A stretch of 64,000 nt of DNA from assembly GCA_028564925.1 (NCBI GenBank), contig CM053033.1, forward strand, positions 80,779,468-80,843,467. The letters run 5' to 3'. Source of the stretch: Lithobates sylvaticus. Lineage: Eukaryota > Chordata > Amphibia > Anura > Ranidae. Below the pieces are notes generated by a model, which was not told the DNA's origin, searched no databases, and was given only the letters and a program-made list of their open reading frames with translations. The translations under genes were made by a program, and so were the position numbers. How positions within the stretch are numbered: position 1 is the first letter of the stretch; the number at the start of each line of letters is the position of its first letter. This document shows, piece after piece, positions 58,201 to 64,000 of the stretch.

Positions 58201-60640
58201 CTGAAGTCCCCTTGTGTGTTGGAGAATATTGCCTCCTGACATTTCTGGCTTTCAAAATGTTGACATCTTCTGAAAGGTTTGCAAATTTATGTTGTTAAAA
58301 TGTATTTTTACATCAATCATGAAAACTAATTTAAGTAGTGGCCTTTCAATACTACATAAAAGCTGAGTGAAAAACTATGCTCCACAACACTGTACGCTTT
58401 TAAAAGGTAGCTGGATGAGCAGCACTGTCTTTGCCCCTGGATGTTGCTGAACATAAAGTAATACCAGTTAAGGTAGCCATACACAGCTCAATTTTTCTCT
58501 TATTCAGCCTGCAAAACAAAAAGTGTGGATGGAGGAATGTCCGCTGCTGGCTATTGTATTCAAGCAGCCACGTCAGCCACAGCTGTCTGAATACTGCCTG
58601 ATAGGATGCAGTAATCATTTTACACCCACCTCAGGTGATTCTTAAATTGAGTTTTGTCAAGCTGGGTGGTGCTTGCAAGCCCAACCATGGCTTGATTTGC
58701 GGCCTGATTCACCAAGAAGCGAGCTGTCTATGAACAGCCCTAGGTTGAACATACAGTAATCACATTTCTTCTGTTTCTTGATGAACCATCTGAAATTAGT
58801 TTAGTGGATGGCCCTGTCAGCCCCCCACATCCGACATCCCCTAAATGCAGCCTAAACTGAAAAAATCTATATGTATATAGACAGCTTAACTGTGTTCATG
58901 CTGTATAAAGATTCTAAAGATTTTTTTTACAGGAAGTGCCACAGACTGGGTGTTTACTTTAAAGTAGAACTAAAGGCAAAACTTTTTAAACTTTTAATTT
59001 ATTATTTTTTAAAATTAGCTCTGTATGCCCTTTGAATCGTCTGCACAATCCACGCGGAAATTGACCTAATTGACGCACGCATCCCTTTATTCTTGCCATG
59101 AAGAAGGACAAAGAGGAATTCCGTTTGCCTGAATGGAGCTGTTGCCTCCAGATATTGTTTTAAGGTGTGGCCTACATCAAGAGGATGGATCTCTTGGTCA
59201 TCTGGTGTTTTGAAAGTAGGGAGTACAATCTCCTGATTCTCATGGAAGACTGTGGTCACTTTAGGGTTTGACCCTAACATTGGAATCAGCACTACTCTGT
59301 CTTCAAAAAAGGTCAGAAAAGGTTCCTCTGAACCCAGATTCCTGATCTCTGATACCCTTTTCGCTGACGTTATCGCCACTAGGAAGATAGTCTTCAGAGT
59401 AAGATCCTTAACAGACAAAGGTTGAGATGAATCTTTCCCAAGATTTGACAGAAAATCCAGAACTAATGGAAGGTCCCATTTGGGAAACCTGGGTCTTCTT
59501 TGTGGTCTGAGCCTGATGGCACCCTTAAAGAATTGACGAACTAAGGCGTGATTCGCCCATGAGACTCCCGTGAAGGCTGAGATGGCTGACACTTGCACCC
59601 TTAACGAGCCGACCGCCAGGGATAAATCCAGTCCAGACTGAAGAAAGCTCAGGATATCATGAACCTCTGGAGAGTTACACGAGTTTTCTCTTGATGACAT
59701 GTGTACAGCAAACCTGGACCAAATGCGCTCATACACCCTATTAGTGCTTCTTCGTCTGGCATTAAGAAGAGTTGGAATCGCTTCTTTCGGGCAACCAAGC
59801 GCCTCTAGCCTTCCCCTCTCAAGAACCACACCCTGAGGTGCAGACAAGATGGAAACGGGTGTAACGTCTTGCCTTGAGACAATAGATCCGGCCTGAGAGG
59901 TAGGGGAATTGGGTCTTGATAGCTGAGGAGCAGCAGCAGAGGAAACCACGGCCTGTTGGGCCAGAATGGAATGACAGCAATAATCTCCACTTTTTCTGTT
60001 CTGAGCCTCCGCAGAAACTGTAGAATTACCGGGACTGGAGGGAAGGCGTAGGCCCTCTGGAAATCCCAACTGGTCGTGAGAGCATCTATCCCGAACGCCT
60101 GAGGGTCCCTGAACCTCGCAAAGTACTTCGGTATCTTGAAATTGCACGGGGAAGCGAACATGTCGACTTCCGGAGATACTCCCAAGCTGCAGGCCAACTG
60201 TGCTCCTGCATTTTCATCCTGTCAAATGCACCCCTGGTAGGGAGATTACAGTAAGCCATGCCAAGACACTATGCGCAGGCATAGTCCACTGCTGTCTAAA
60301 TCAATAAGCCAGTCCTGAGCAAGGTTAGGTTATGCAGCTGCCACTACATCAGTTGTAGCCAATTGTACACATAAAATGGTTAAGAGGGGCTGCAGGAGAT
60401 CTGCAGCAATAAGATTAAAAAAAGCATGAAAAAAAAGGGAAAATAGTATTTTATTTAGAAAAAACATGGCATTTGGTCAGAATGCACAGTGATTTGCAAA
60501 ATAAATGTCACTCTCTTGGGTTTAGAGTTACTTTAATGATTATACTCACCTATATAAAGTGAATGGCTGTTCTGATATGCTCGGAATCTCCTCATCTTGT
60601 TTGTGATCTACAGGATAGCTGATTTCTTCAGATTGTGTAT
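31184..60640 (-). CDS. Partial host gene, CEP350/CCDC187-like centrosomal protein
   Basis: Eight minus-strand exons join in frame: 60640-60550, 57523-56886, 47140-47048, 44931-44806, 44004-43472, 39957-39866, 39081-38588, 31286-31184. Every junction has GT/AG and matching phase. About 723 codons are open. Residues I recognise from CEP350 are KLERLKERIREQ with KIRKVTFGPPPPVYK, and SAWREGQKLVQKILGPSP (human CEP350 has a similar SxWRDGQKLVKKILGPAP). The paralogue CCDC187 belongs to the same family, so I cannot say which this is. CEP350 proteins anchor at centrosomes and centrioles. Further features are a basic coiled coil (EVRNYMKKKIIERQKAEQEN onward) and Ser-rich linkers. Upstream exons must lie beyond 60640 and downstream ones below 31184. 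Introns are filled with mobile elements, including a full L1. No defect is visible. Confidence 0.75.
32055..33212 (+). CDS. L1 ORF1 protein (RNA-binding chaperone)
   Basis: About 385 residues from the ATG at 32055, which has a good context (A at -3, G at +4). An earlier in-frame ATG at 31980 is weaker. The N-terminal third is Pro/Ser/Lys-rich. Residues about 116-193 form a coiled coil (trimerisation), with LASDIKQDFQEMGSRLSSIE and SNMITDLQDRLEDAYSKIDD. The RRM follows from ARRYNFRIRGIPE to about residue 290, and then a C-terminal domain with a YRWNYPFRLQF segment. L1 ORF1p coats the RNA and acts as a nucleic-acid chaperone in the cytoplasmic particle. The frame is intact. Confidence 0.9.
   Translation: MATGHHTRGMQASGKGKQPPSAQKQAPPKSYEAEYPALGPAKPSPHKGEPTTADCIPPSSPSQAAAMSPSMESQTSSLLDREIAEALYSQPSSQESTSDAESPAAPPVQYSGDPILLARFADLLQRELSKATDKLASDIKQDFQEMGSRLSSIESKMDDTVHRVSQNSNMITDLQDRLEDAYSKIDDLENRARRYNFRIRGIPEKIKDITSITQSLMQAAVPNIDEIHMEIDRIHRTLTSPKPDGPPRDVIVKPHFFKIKEAVMRHARENPDLEIDGIKIQIFADISQATIQKRRSLKPLLAPLTQRNIRYRWNYPFRLQFSFNNKSYSFSSFTEGEMILLKLGFISHDPSLRNQPGSRESPPPPLSPLWSTRSTSKLTSTSRAS
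33992..37792 (+). CDS. L1 ORF2 protein: endonuclease and reverse transcriptase
   Basis: 1266 residues, no interruption. The APE-type endonuclease occupies about residues 15-245: LLSHNVQGF, LQETHF (Glu49), LAGDSNLALD, SRIDHVF, and SDHDPI near 243. RT occupies about 470-780: KSPGPDGFP, NYRPISLIN, DQSGFVAGRQT, LSLDLNKAFDSLNWDYL, RGTRQGCPLSPLLFALAIEP, and the catalytic FADD at 714-717. The C-terminal region has a knuckle CFRQCGQMGTMHHVWWQC from residue 1141. The enzyme nicks target DNA and copies the element RNA there. Start is the first ATG before the conserved endonuclease Asn. Its completeness makes it a candidate source for activity in this genome. Confidence 0.95.
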   Translation: MFPMFPVKPTPHNVSLLSHNVQGFGSPTKRINAFTHYKSLGADIVALQETHFTSSFTPRYLHREYPLCFFANASEKKRGVALCFSRHVSFTEIKTIKDKEGRYILVKGHLGGILTTILVYYAPNTNQTAFFQALLKLLGPELEGVVVLAGDSNLALDLIKDKSHTSGLRSPPRQSCKFAQTLHQYDLVDAWREANPTARDYSHYSRAHGHYSRIDHVFLPSGMIPKLKSAKILSTPWSDHDPIMVQLTGLSDKPTGNHWRLNESLLSDETQCIEISNHIQTYFENNIPGDTSPAINWAAHKASIRGSFIQLASRLKKARTELISTKTREFESLAKQHKRSPSPSLFKKLEQSRLELNICLTTRAEKQLRWANHKFFTWRDRPGSLLAHKLTPRHSHHTLPKIKLSGGQLSQNPQKVLDEFYGFYADLYKKPQAVAPSSIREFLGTLPLPTITDDHRELVDQPFTSEEVNDAIKSLSLHKSPGPDGFPNIYYKKFSAQLAPHLSLYFNSLRDGGTVPLDDNKAYISVIPKPNRDSTDVRNYRPISLINCDLKILTKILALRIKSFLEQYIHKDQSGFVAGRQTLDQIRRSIALISAARSNWDKLPDRELLLLSLDLNKAFDSLNWDYLFVTLETMGFGSTFLSLMKKLYSSPTAQISIRGHKSSILPVQRGTRQGCPLSPLLFALAIEPLAIAIRSHSNIHGIQCGQQEHKCALFADDVLMYITKPQTSLPELLSLLHRFSLISGLTLNTQKTLALNISLPPAEVQLLQSLHNFKWAPHSLPYLGIQLTPSIATLYKANYPPLFKKLKEDLRAWTDYSLSWFGRINSIKMTFLPRLLYYFRTLPVAIPKGDMQHIQTEVLRFIWGNKKSRIQKKTLYTPKTMGGLGLPNLQAYYHSAQIAQLVYTTARGSAPLWVYIEALACHPIAIGTLMWLPNRKRPPIMCPTLSHSLAIWDRTRHRASLASYHTPLAPIFCNPEFPPGLTPQQFQWWLNKGLLRIGDFLYGNQMHSRDYFKDNFSMPPAENFRYNQISSFITSKLKKGGRPVTLTTLELSCQNRSNQRGRISAVYSSLTEPESKLSYMTQWESDLNLSLEMSDWQDIAHKLSKISINTTLIEANYKTLLRWYLVPTRIAKMHPSSSPNCFRQCGQMGTMHHVWWQCPLVVRFWIRIYNLINSVTGVNIRRSPESALFHKLPDEVPKKSLKLITYIFLAARITIARNWKHSCIPLDQVKSKLNWIMINDKLTHTLQNKSEMFNKIWDPWIEHIST
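37793..38302 (+). other. 3' region of the L1, two poly(A) signals
   Basis: The first 190 bases are C/T-rich and end with TTGAATAAAATGTTGAAG near 37977-37994. A further about 310 bases follow and end CTCAATAAAAATATTG at the target duplication. Two consecutive end-like sequences raise the possibility that the second part was picked up downstream of an older copy. Confidence 0.6.
38588..39081 (-). CDS. Host gene exon g (494 nt)
   Basis: Acceptor tttttaattaaaag| (weak pyrimidine tract) and donor GATCAAG|gtattt. Encodes Gln/Ser-rich sequence with a helical block, DSQERVQAIWATAKDLGRRV followed by ELEINRFGA. The downstream intron holds the complete L1. Confidence 0.78.
39622..39767 (-). mobile_element. 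Short 5'-truncated LINE insertion
   Basis: A duplication TGGTTTGAATTTTT flanks it (39608-39621 and 39768-39781). The minus strand ends in AAATAAAAATAATTTATAAA and an A-run, a LINE 3' end with poly(A). Only about 145 bp were inserted. Confidence 0.78.
39866..39957 (-). CDS. Host gene exon f (92 nt)
   Basis: Acceptor gaatttactttacag| and donor GGAGGCAG|gtaaag. Encodes VTSEVDKISRDLSEWLHATS and ten further residues, an amphipathic helix. Starts in phase 0, matching exon e, and ends with AG, matching exon g. Confidence 0.72.
41110..41261. mobile_element. 152-bp TWA MITE
   Basis: TTA at 41107-41109 and 41262-41264. Perfect inverted repeats GGCTGGATTCACACCTATGC at the ends, with near-perfect pairing of most of the interior (GATTTGCACTACAG with CTGTAGTGCAAATC), so the whole element folds into one hairpin. 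No coding capacity. Confidence 0.9.
41479..42932. mobile_element. TTAA-flanked element of the CCACTT...GGACCG family, interrupted
   Basis: Flanked by TTAA at 41475-41478 and 42933-42936. The left end CCACTTATGGATCG and the right end (reverse complement ACATTTAAGGACCG) are imperfect inverted repeats. A TWA MITE (42499-42925) sits in the right terminal repeat. Without it the element is about 1.0 kb, non-coding, with AT-rich middle and GC-rich left quarter. Related copies are at 49285-50111 and 52803-53800. Confidence 0.7.
42499..42925. mobile_element. Multi-hairpin TWA MITE, copy 2 (427 bp)
   Basis: TAA duplicated at 42496-42498 and 42926-42928. Ends GGCCCCTTTCACACTGGGG, perfectly inverted over 19 bp. 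It shares the chain of hairpins with copy 1 (22979-23421), with scattered substitutions. Confidence 0.92.
43472..44004 (-). CDS. Host gene exon e (533 nt)
   Basis: Acceptor cttttttttttgtag| and donor GAGCTTTT|gtaagt, phase 0. Encodes a polar, basic segment with NVSPKRPRSRTGSHDNKDFG, then a long charged coiled coil, HEVRNYMKKKIIERQKAEQE through LNNILRKQKEAF (residues about 115-165 of the exon). Confidence 0.85.
44538..44708. mobile_element. Fold-back MITE, TTGATTTACTAAAACTG ends
   Basis: The ends TTGATTTACTAAAACTG are perfect inverted repeats, and AAAATCTGGTG recurs inverted inside. It contains CCAATCAGCTTCCAG and, inverted, GGTGATTGGCTACC. A sister copy is at 47727-47893. About 170 bp, non-coding. 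Confidence 0.8.
44806..44931 (-). CDS. Host gene exon d (126 nt)
   Basis: Acceptor cattcatgttttatccag| and donor AAACGTG|gtaatt. Encodes YELYGASAWREGQKLVQKIL followed by GPSP, the clearest family signature in the gene, then a basic tail (LRKRRVCENQEFLKR). Confidence 0.85.
45158..45563. mobile_element. 406-bp Harbinger-type MITE, second family
   Basis: TAA duplicated at 45155-45157 and 45564-45566. The ends TGCCCCGTACACACGA and TGCCCCATACACACGA resemble the AGCCCCATACACACGG ends of the three-gene Harbinger, but the body differs, with TTCCGACGGAATT-type and TTCCGAGCATGCGT repeats. A related but distinct family, probably served by another transposase. Confidence 0.88.
45570..47040. other. Intron, nothing recognised
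   Basis: Between host exons c and d. I see no further exon with matching splice sites and no terminal repeats. Confidence 0.45.
47048..47140 (-). CDS. Host gene exon c (93 nt)
   Basis: Acceptor gattgtttgttgcag| and donor AGTTCAG|gtaggt. Encodes LECAKGIANCPVSQKLSFKS and ten more residues ending ERKEKSS. Phases fit exon b (G + CA gives Ala) and exon d (G + GT gives Gly). Short, so assigned mainly on splice sites and phase. Confidence 0.68.
47727..47893. mobile_element. Fold-back MITE, sister of 44538-44708
   Basis: Ends TTTATTTACTATAACTAG and GTGCACCAGTTTTAGTAAAT are degenerate inverted repeats. The interior CAAAATCTGGTGCAGCTC and CCAATCAGCTTCCAG match the sister copy. Confidence 0.75.
47894..49182. 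other. Intron DNA with promoter-like stretches, unclassified
   Basis: Contains TATAAAAAGAGG (48015-48026) and two TAAAGTTACA stretches (48259 and 48740). The look is that of an old repeat, but I found no terminal repeats or protein motif that would classify it. Confidence 0.3.
49185..51604 (-). mobile_element. Tc1-like transposon with long terminal repeats, broken
   Basis: The ends CAGTTGTGTTCATAA and (reverse complement) CAGTTGTGCTCATAAG are followed by TA on each side (49183-49184, 51605-51606). Terminal repeats are over 200 bp long, and the internal block AAACAGAAACTACC with CCTGATCAAAAGTTTACATA is shared. The transposase on the minus strand (about 51200-50180) shows the Tc1 order: HTH, KHGGGSLMFWGCVSYKGTGN, QHDNDPKHKS and WPSQSPDFNIIEPLWGDLKR. 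At least one frameshift (near 50416) and several stops break it. The left terminal repeat has a TTAA element in it. Confidence 0.88.
49285..50111. mobile_element. TTAA-element fragment inserted in a Tc1 terminal repeat
   Basis: Its right end GGCTGAAGTGG abuts TTAA (50112-50115), where the Tc1 repeat resumes with ATCATAATG. The sequence is the reverse complement of the family at 52803-53800 (compare GGATACCCGCGATCATCTC with its partner there). The left terminus is missing, as are about 50 bases of the Tc1 repeat. Confidence 0.72.
52803..53800. mobile_element. TTAA-flanked element, about 1.0 kb
   Basis: TTAA at 52799-52802 and 53801-53804. Left end CCACTTTCAGACCGG and right end (reverse complement) CCAGTTCCCGACCGG are imperfect inverted repeats. 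The left half is AT-rich with TTTGCGCAAAAGTTATAGCG; the right quarter is very GC-rich (53590-53720). Non-coding. It interrupts the RT of L2-B. Confidence 0.83.
53944..54220. mobile_element. Multi-hairpin TWA MITE, copy 3 (277 bp, degenerate)
   Basis: TAA at 53941-53943 and 54221-54223. Ends GAGCCCTTTCACACTG and (reverse complement) GACCCCTTTCACACTG. The interior keeps the GACTTTTTTTGCGGTCCTGC block of copies 1 and 2 but is shorter and more diverged. Sits in L2-B. Confidence 0.82.
55190..56880. other. Intron, nothing recognised
   Basis: AT-rich, between exons b and c of the host gene. It contains the motif CACTTCTTCAGGAGCC (56010-56025), but no exon with matching splice sites. Confidence 0.45.
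56886..57523 (-). CDS. Host gene exon b (638 nt)
   Basis: Acceptor tcttttgcttatag| and donor TACAAAG|gtaag. The 212 full codons start KEPDGHSGELMSTL. The C-terminal part carries the charged helix KLERLKERIREQKRRQEAVK, then ELARKVMNTQKIRKVTFGPP, the segment I match to CEP350. The middle is Ser/Tyr-rich and probably unstructured. Confidence 0.85.
57845..58080. mobile_element. Left part of a TWA-type MITE
   Basis: TAA is followed by GGCCCCGTTCACATCTGAG, an end resembling GGCCCCTTTCACACTGGGG. No matching right end was found. The right limit is approximate. Confidence 0.45.
58963..60532. mobile_element. TTAA-flanked element interrupted by a DIRS fossil
   Basis: TTAA at 58959-58962 and 60533-60536. 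Left end AGTAGAACTAAAGGC and right end (reverse complement AGTAACTCTAAACCC) are imperfect inverted repeats. Only about 50 bases on the left and about 300 on the right belong to this element; the rest is the DIRS copy. Confidence 0.65.
59015..60235 (-). mobile_element. DIRS-type (tyrosine recombinase) retrotransposon fossil
   Basis: A broken, partial minus-strand copy. Parts recognised: the RNase H-like end of the polyprotein (about 60200-60000, with PEVDMFASPCN and WDFQRAYAFPPVPVI) and an overlapping tyrosine-recombinase region (about 59800-59010, with LLNARRRSTNRVYERIW and SLRVQVSAISAFTG). DIRS elements use this recombinase instead of a DDE integrase. Terminal repeats were not seen. The recombinase region is still well preserved, suggesting moderate age. 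Confidence 0.82.
60550..60640 (-). CDS. Host gene exon a (91 nt)
   Basis: Acceptor tttttttttggtccag| and donor TATATAG|gtgagt. Encodes TQSEEISYPVDHKQDEEIPS and nine further residues. It starts two bases into... the last two bases of a codon and ends with two bases (AG) completed by A of the next exon to give Arg. Confidence 0.72.
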
Positions 60641-60899
60641 CTGGACCAAAAAAAAAATGCTGTTTGTAAGTTTTATGTTTTGATCAGCTTTCCTCTTAGT
60701 TGGCAGCCAAGTCATTCATCTGATCACCAGCCAGGTTACAACTTGTCCTGCTACACATTCCATCTAGAAATGTATTTGTCCATTATCAAGAGCCAAAGAA
60801 AGCCTGGCACTTCCCCTTGGTACATACAGCACTCTGGTGTGCCCAGGATAACTTGTCAGCTCTCACATAGAAGGTAACCACTCAATGTGGTCTAATAAA

Positions 60900-61735
60900 G
60901 AACCACAAGGCCAAAATGTCAGCTTTGTTTTAATTCAGTGATCCACAAACAGTAACTTGTGTGATGGGGCAACCTAGCAAAAAAATATCAAGGGGCCCTA
61001 TCTATCTTTTTCATTTCTAGCTCAAAAGTAATTCCTCTATGGATGTAGAATACTAATTGTCTGCATAGCTAGCACTTTGCAAACCTCATTTATTTTATCC
61101 AAACTAAGTTTTCAAATGCTAATGTTTCCTGCAAAATCAATGTGTAAGCTGGTCAGTTTTGGGTCCCCTGCGCTTCTAGGTTTCAAAGCATTCACATTGT
61201 CCTTTATTGCTATAGTTAGACCCTTGGCTATACAAAAGCACAAATAACTACATTTATTCGTAAAGCTTACATATAAAACTCAGTCGCCATGCAAAATTTT
61301 AAAATACATTATCTAATTTAGTTATGTATTATGTAAAGTAATCATAAAATGTATTATTAAACATGTCTAGTATAAACACCATAAATGTTTTTTTATTATT
61401 TACAAATATTTCCTATAATCCCCATGCACGGCAGCAGTAAGACTGGGAGAGGAAAGATCGGCATTGTAAACCAAACACACACACACTGCATAGTGTTGTC
61501 AGTCCCAATCTAGGGACCAAACTTTTACTGACTTGACTATTATGTCTGGCAGAAGTGTCTGGAGTACAGGTTTAACAGAATAGAACTAAAATATACTCCT
61601 GGTACTGGGTTACATGTTTTACTGGGCACAAATCAGTCTAGTTATCCTAATAAAAGGCTACTGTAGACGCAATATGTTAAGCCCTCTTGGGATTAAACCG
61701 TCTGGCAGAGAAATTTAGGCTGCTTTAATTTTATA
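60900..61735. other. No recognised gene or element
   Basis: AT-rich DNA upstream (in gene sense) of host exon a. No further exon was identified. Confidence 0.4.
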
Positions 61736-61739
61736 CCAA

Positions 61740-62785
61740 GTATAAAGACAGAGTTCAGAGGTCAGCAGTGACACAGAGGTCAGTAGTAAGTGACTTGGAG
61801 TGTCAAGGGCAGTAGTAAGTGACTCAGAGGTCAGTAGTGATGCAGAGGTCAGTTGTAAGTGAGGCAGAGCGCAGAGGTCAGCAGTGGTGTAGAAGTGAGT
61901 AGTAAGTGACACAGAATTAAGAGAATAGTAGTGACACAGAGGACAGTTTGAAGTTATGCAGAGTGCAAAGGTCCGTAGTGACCCAGAGGTGAGTAATAAG
62001 TGACACAGAGTTCAGTTGTAAGTAATGCAAAGTTCAGAGGTCAGTAGTGACGCAGAGGTTAGTTGTAAGTGAGGCAAAGTGCAGAGGTCAGTAGTGACGT
62101 GGAGGTGAGTAGTAAGTGACGTTGAATTCAGAGGTTAGTAGTGATGCAGAGGACAGTTGTAAGTGATGCGTGCAAATGTCCATTGTGGGGCAGAGATCAG
62201 TAGTATGCAAGACAGAGTCAATAGGTCAGTAGTGACACAGAGGTTAGTAGTAAGTGACTCAGATTGCCGAGGGCAGTAGTAAGTGACACAGAGTTCAGGG
62301 TTCAGTAGTAAGTAATGCAGAGTTCAGGCGTTAGTAGTAAGTGATGCATAGTGATGCAGGGTTCAGTAGTAATGATTCAGAGGTCAGTAGTATGTGATGC
62401 AAAATGCAGAGGTCAATAATAAGTTACACAGAGTTCAGAGGTTAGTACTAAGTGATGCAGAGGTCAGTAGTAAGTGGTACAGAGTTTAGATGTTAGTTGT
62501 AAGTGATGCAGAGTGCAGATGTCAGTAGTCAAAGATGCAGAGATCAGTGGTAATCGATTCAGAGTTCAGGTCAGTAGTAAGTGATGCAAAGTTAAGTGGT
62601 CATTGGTGATGCAGAGGTCAGTAGTGACACAGAGTTTAGTAGTAAGTGACACAGAGTTCAGAGGTTAGTAGTGAAACAGAGGTCAGTTGTAAGTGAGGCA
62701 GAGAGAAGAGGTCAGTAGTAGCATGCTGAAGAGTTATAAATGAGACAGAGTGCAGAGGTCAGTAGTGGTGCAGAGATGAGCTACT
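61740..62785. repeat. 29-bp minisatellite, first block
   Basis: Tandem, diverged copies of a unit near 29 bp built from CAGAGGTCAGTAGTAAGTGA and TGCAGAGTT. Individual units vary in length and sequence. The same array resumes at 63779 and runs off the window at 64000. Confidence 0.93.
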
Positions 62786-62999
62786 AGCCAGGCCTCAAGG
62801 GTTTCTCGCCACCAGTTGCCCTACCCAACCCCTACCCTGCCCTGCCCCGCCCCTAATCCTGCTCCTAAACACAACCTCATAAATTATCTCATGAATTGAC
62901 ACTTAAATGTTTTATGCAGCATTAAGTTAAAAAAAAAAATATTAACAACAACTTAATTAGTGCCCATCAGTGCAGCCTCATCTGTGCCCAACAATGCAG

Positions 63000-63320
63000 C
63001 CTACCTGTGTCCACCAATGCAGCCTGCCCGTGTTCACCAATGCAGCCTGCCCGTGTCAACCAATGCAGCCTATGTCCACCAATGCAGCCTGTGCCTAACA
63101 ATGCAGCCTGTGTCCACCAATGCAGCCTGTGCTTAACAATTCAGCCTGTGTCCACCAATGCAGCCTGCGTCCACCAATGCAGCCTGTGTCCACCAATGCA
63201 GCCTGTGCCTAACAATGCTGTCTGTGTCCACCAATGCAGCCTGTGTCCACCAATGCCGCCCGTGTCCACCAATGCCGCCCGTGTCCACCAATGCAGCCCG
63301 TGTCCACCAATGCAGCCTGT
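63000..63320. repeat. 19-bp minisatellite
   Basis: About 17 copies of CCTGTGTCCACCAATGCAG with variants (GTGCCTAACAATGCAG, CCCGTGTCCACCAATGCCG). It produces spurious Cys/Pro-rich open frames. Confidence 0.93.
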
Positions 63321-63325
63321 CTGTG

Positions 63326-63650
63326 CAGGGGAAGAGAGGAGAGGAATTGCCAGCCGGATGATCAGATCGCCAAGGAACATCACAGCTTTTATTTCAATTG
63401 CTGTGTGTTCCTGTCGCTCGCCGTCACATACAGCCCCGCCTCATGGCCAGGGAACGTTGATATACGTCACACGTCCTGGGATTGGACGGATGATTTTTCT
63501 ATCAAAGTCCCCGGACAAGGAGGAGGGGCTGTAGGTGACAGCAGGTGTGAGGAACACACGACAACTGAAATGAAAGCTGTGATGTTCCTCGGTGCTCTGA
63601 TCATCCGGTTGCATGCTCTCCTCTCTCTTTCCCTCTGCGATGGCTGGGAG
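63326..63650. repeat. Inverted repeat within the hAT-like element
   Basis: The arm 63326-63445 pairs with 63525-63650: GGATGATCAGA, GAACATCACAGCTTT, GTGTGTTCCT and CAGCCCC recur as reverse complements. Identity of the arms is around 85 percent by eye. The spacer contains ATTGGACGGATGATTT. Confidence 0.8.
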
Positions 63651-63778
63651 AATGGCTCCCATACAACCCTGGCTGCCGGCGGTGCTCGACCCCCCCCTTC
63701 CGCTCCCAGGCAGCCCACCCTCGCAGTCCTCATTTTCCACTCAAAATGCAAGCAGGCGAGTGGAAAATTTAAGGGCTG

Positions 63779-64000
63779 TAGTAAGTGATGCAGATTTCAG
63801 AGGTCAGTAGTAAGTAAAGCAGAGTTTAGAGTTAGTAGCAACGCAGAGGTCAGTTGTAAGTGATGCAGAGTGCAGAGGTCTGTAGCGGTGCAGAGGTCAA
63901 TAGTAAATGACGCAGAGTTCACAGGTCAGTAGTAAGTGATGCAGAGTTTAGAGGTCAGTAGTAAGTGATGCAGAGTTTAGAGGTCAGTAGTAAGTGATGC
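63779..64000. repeat. 29-bp minisatellite, second block
   Basis: Continuation of the array at 61740-62785. The last copies (63930-64000) are nearly identical to one another, more than those in the first block. Confidence 0.93.

Larger units (their letters stand above)
62789..63778. mobile_element. hAT-like insertion in the minisatellite
   Basis: The ends CAGGCCTCAAGGGTTTC and (reverse complement) CAGCCCTTAAATTTTCC are imperfect inverted repeats with the CAG...CTG form of hAT elements. The minisatellite continues on both sides. An 8-bp duplication is not clear (CTACTAGC against TAGTAAGT). Inside are a 19-bp minisatellite (63000-63320) and an inverted repeat (63326-63650). No transposase. Confidence 0.65.

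Noticed and set aside
63007-63534. 175-codon Cys-rich open frame resembling a secreted repeat protein
   Set aside because: Translation of the 19-bp minisatellite; every frame gives a similar repeat and there is no signal peptide or exon structure.
61740-64000. Tandem arrays considered as a CRISPR array
   Set aside because: Units are head to tail with no unique spacers, and this is vertebrate nuclear DNA.

Overview
This is vertebrate nuclear DNA, very probably from a ranid-type frog. Coding sequence is sparse and split by large introns, and most of the window is transposable elements nested in one another. They include L1-clade and CR1/L2-type LINEs, TTAA-flanked MITEs, many TWA-flanked MITEs ending in motifs such as AGCCCCATACACACGG and GGCCCCTTTCACACTGGGG, a Tc1 element, and fossils of a chromovirus and a DIRS element. 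I see no tRNA, rRNA, CRISPR array or prokaryotic gene.

Host gene. On the minus strand, eight exons between 60640 and 31184 have splice sites and reading phases that fit end to end without a break (2170 nt, about 723 codons). The protein carries motifs I recognise from the centrosomal CEP350/CCDC187 family. Its first and last exons lie outside the window or were not found. Most of the remaining DNA from 31 to 61 kb is its introns.

Region 1-4.1 kb: a microsatellite, four MITEs or MITE pieces, and a promoter-like block at 3600-4090. Region 4.1-25 kb: one old minus-strand L1 (ORF1 and ORF2 remnants) that has been opened repeatedly by later insertions. Those are a chromovirus fossil (4764-8045), a perfect 93-bp-arm inverted repeat (8280-8778), a hAT element full of a C-rich minisatellite (10536-19764), a second L1 (20272-22460) and a CR1/L2 LINE (22641-23757), several of which carry MITEs of their own.

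The most interesting system is inside the hAT minisatellite: a 7.6-kb PIF/Harbinger DNA transposon (11840-19476) with matching TAA target duplications, a visible empty-site sequence, and three spliced genes. These are a two-exon DDE transposase, a three-exon Myb/SANT-like DNA-binding protein, and a two-coding-exon MADF-domain protein divergently paired with the Myb-like gene across a short shared promoter. Both accessory genes look intact; the transposase carries a single-base frameshift. Two 425-bp MITEs in the same window (7127-7551 and 20425-20849) share its ends and subterminal CGGACAAAG-type repeats, so the parent and its non-autonomous derivatives are seen together.

Region 25-31 kb: mostly unrecognised intron or intergenic DNA, with a large fold-back element (29415-30280) and a Tc1-like remnant. 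Region 31.8-38.3 kb: a complete, young L1 with a 15-bp target duplication and both ORFs open. Region 39-55 kb: introns with MITEs, a Tc1 element whose long terminal repeat was hit by a TTAA element, and an L1 holding a CR1/L2 that in turn holds two MITEs. Region 57-64 kb: two host exons, a DIRS fossil inside a TTAA element, and a long 29-bp minisatellite interrupted by a hAT-like insertion with its own 19-bp minisatellite and inverted repeat. All calls are from reading the sequence; family names rest on remembered motifs, not on searches.
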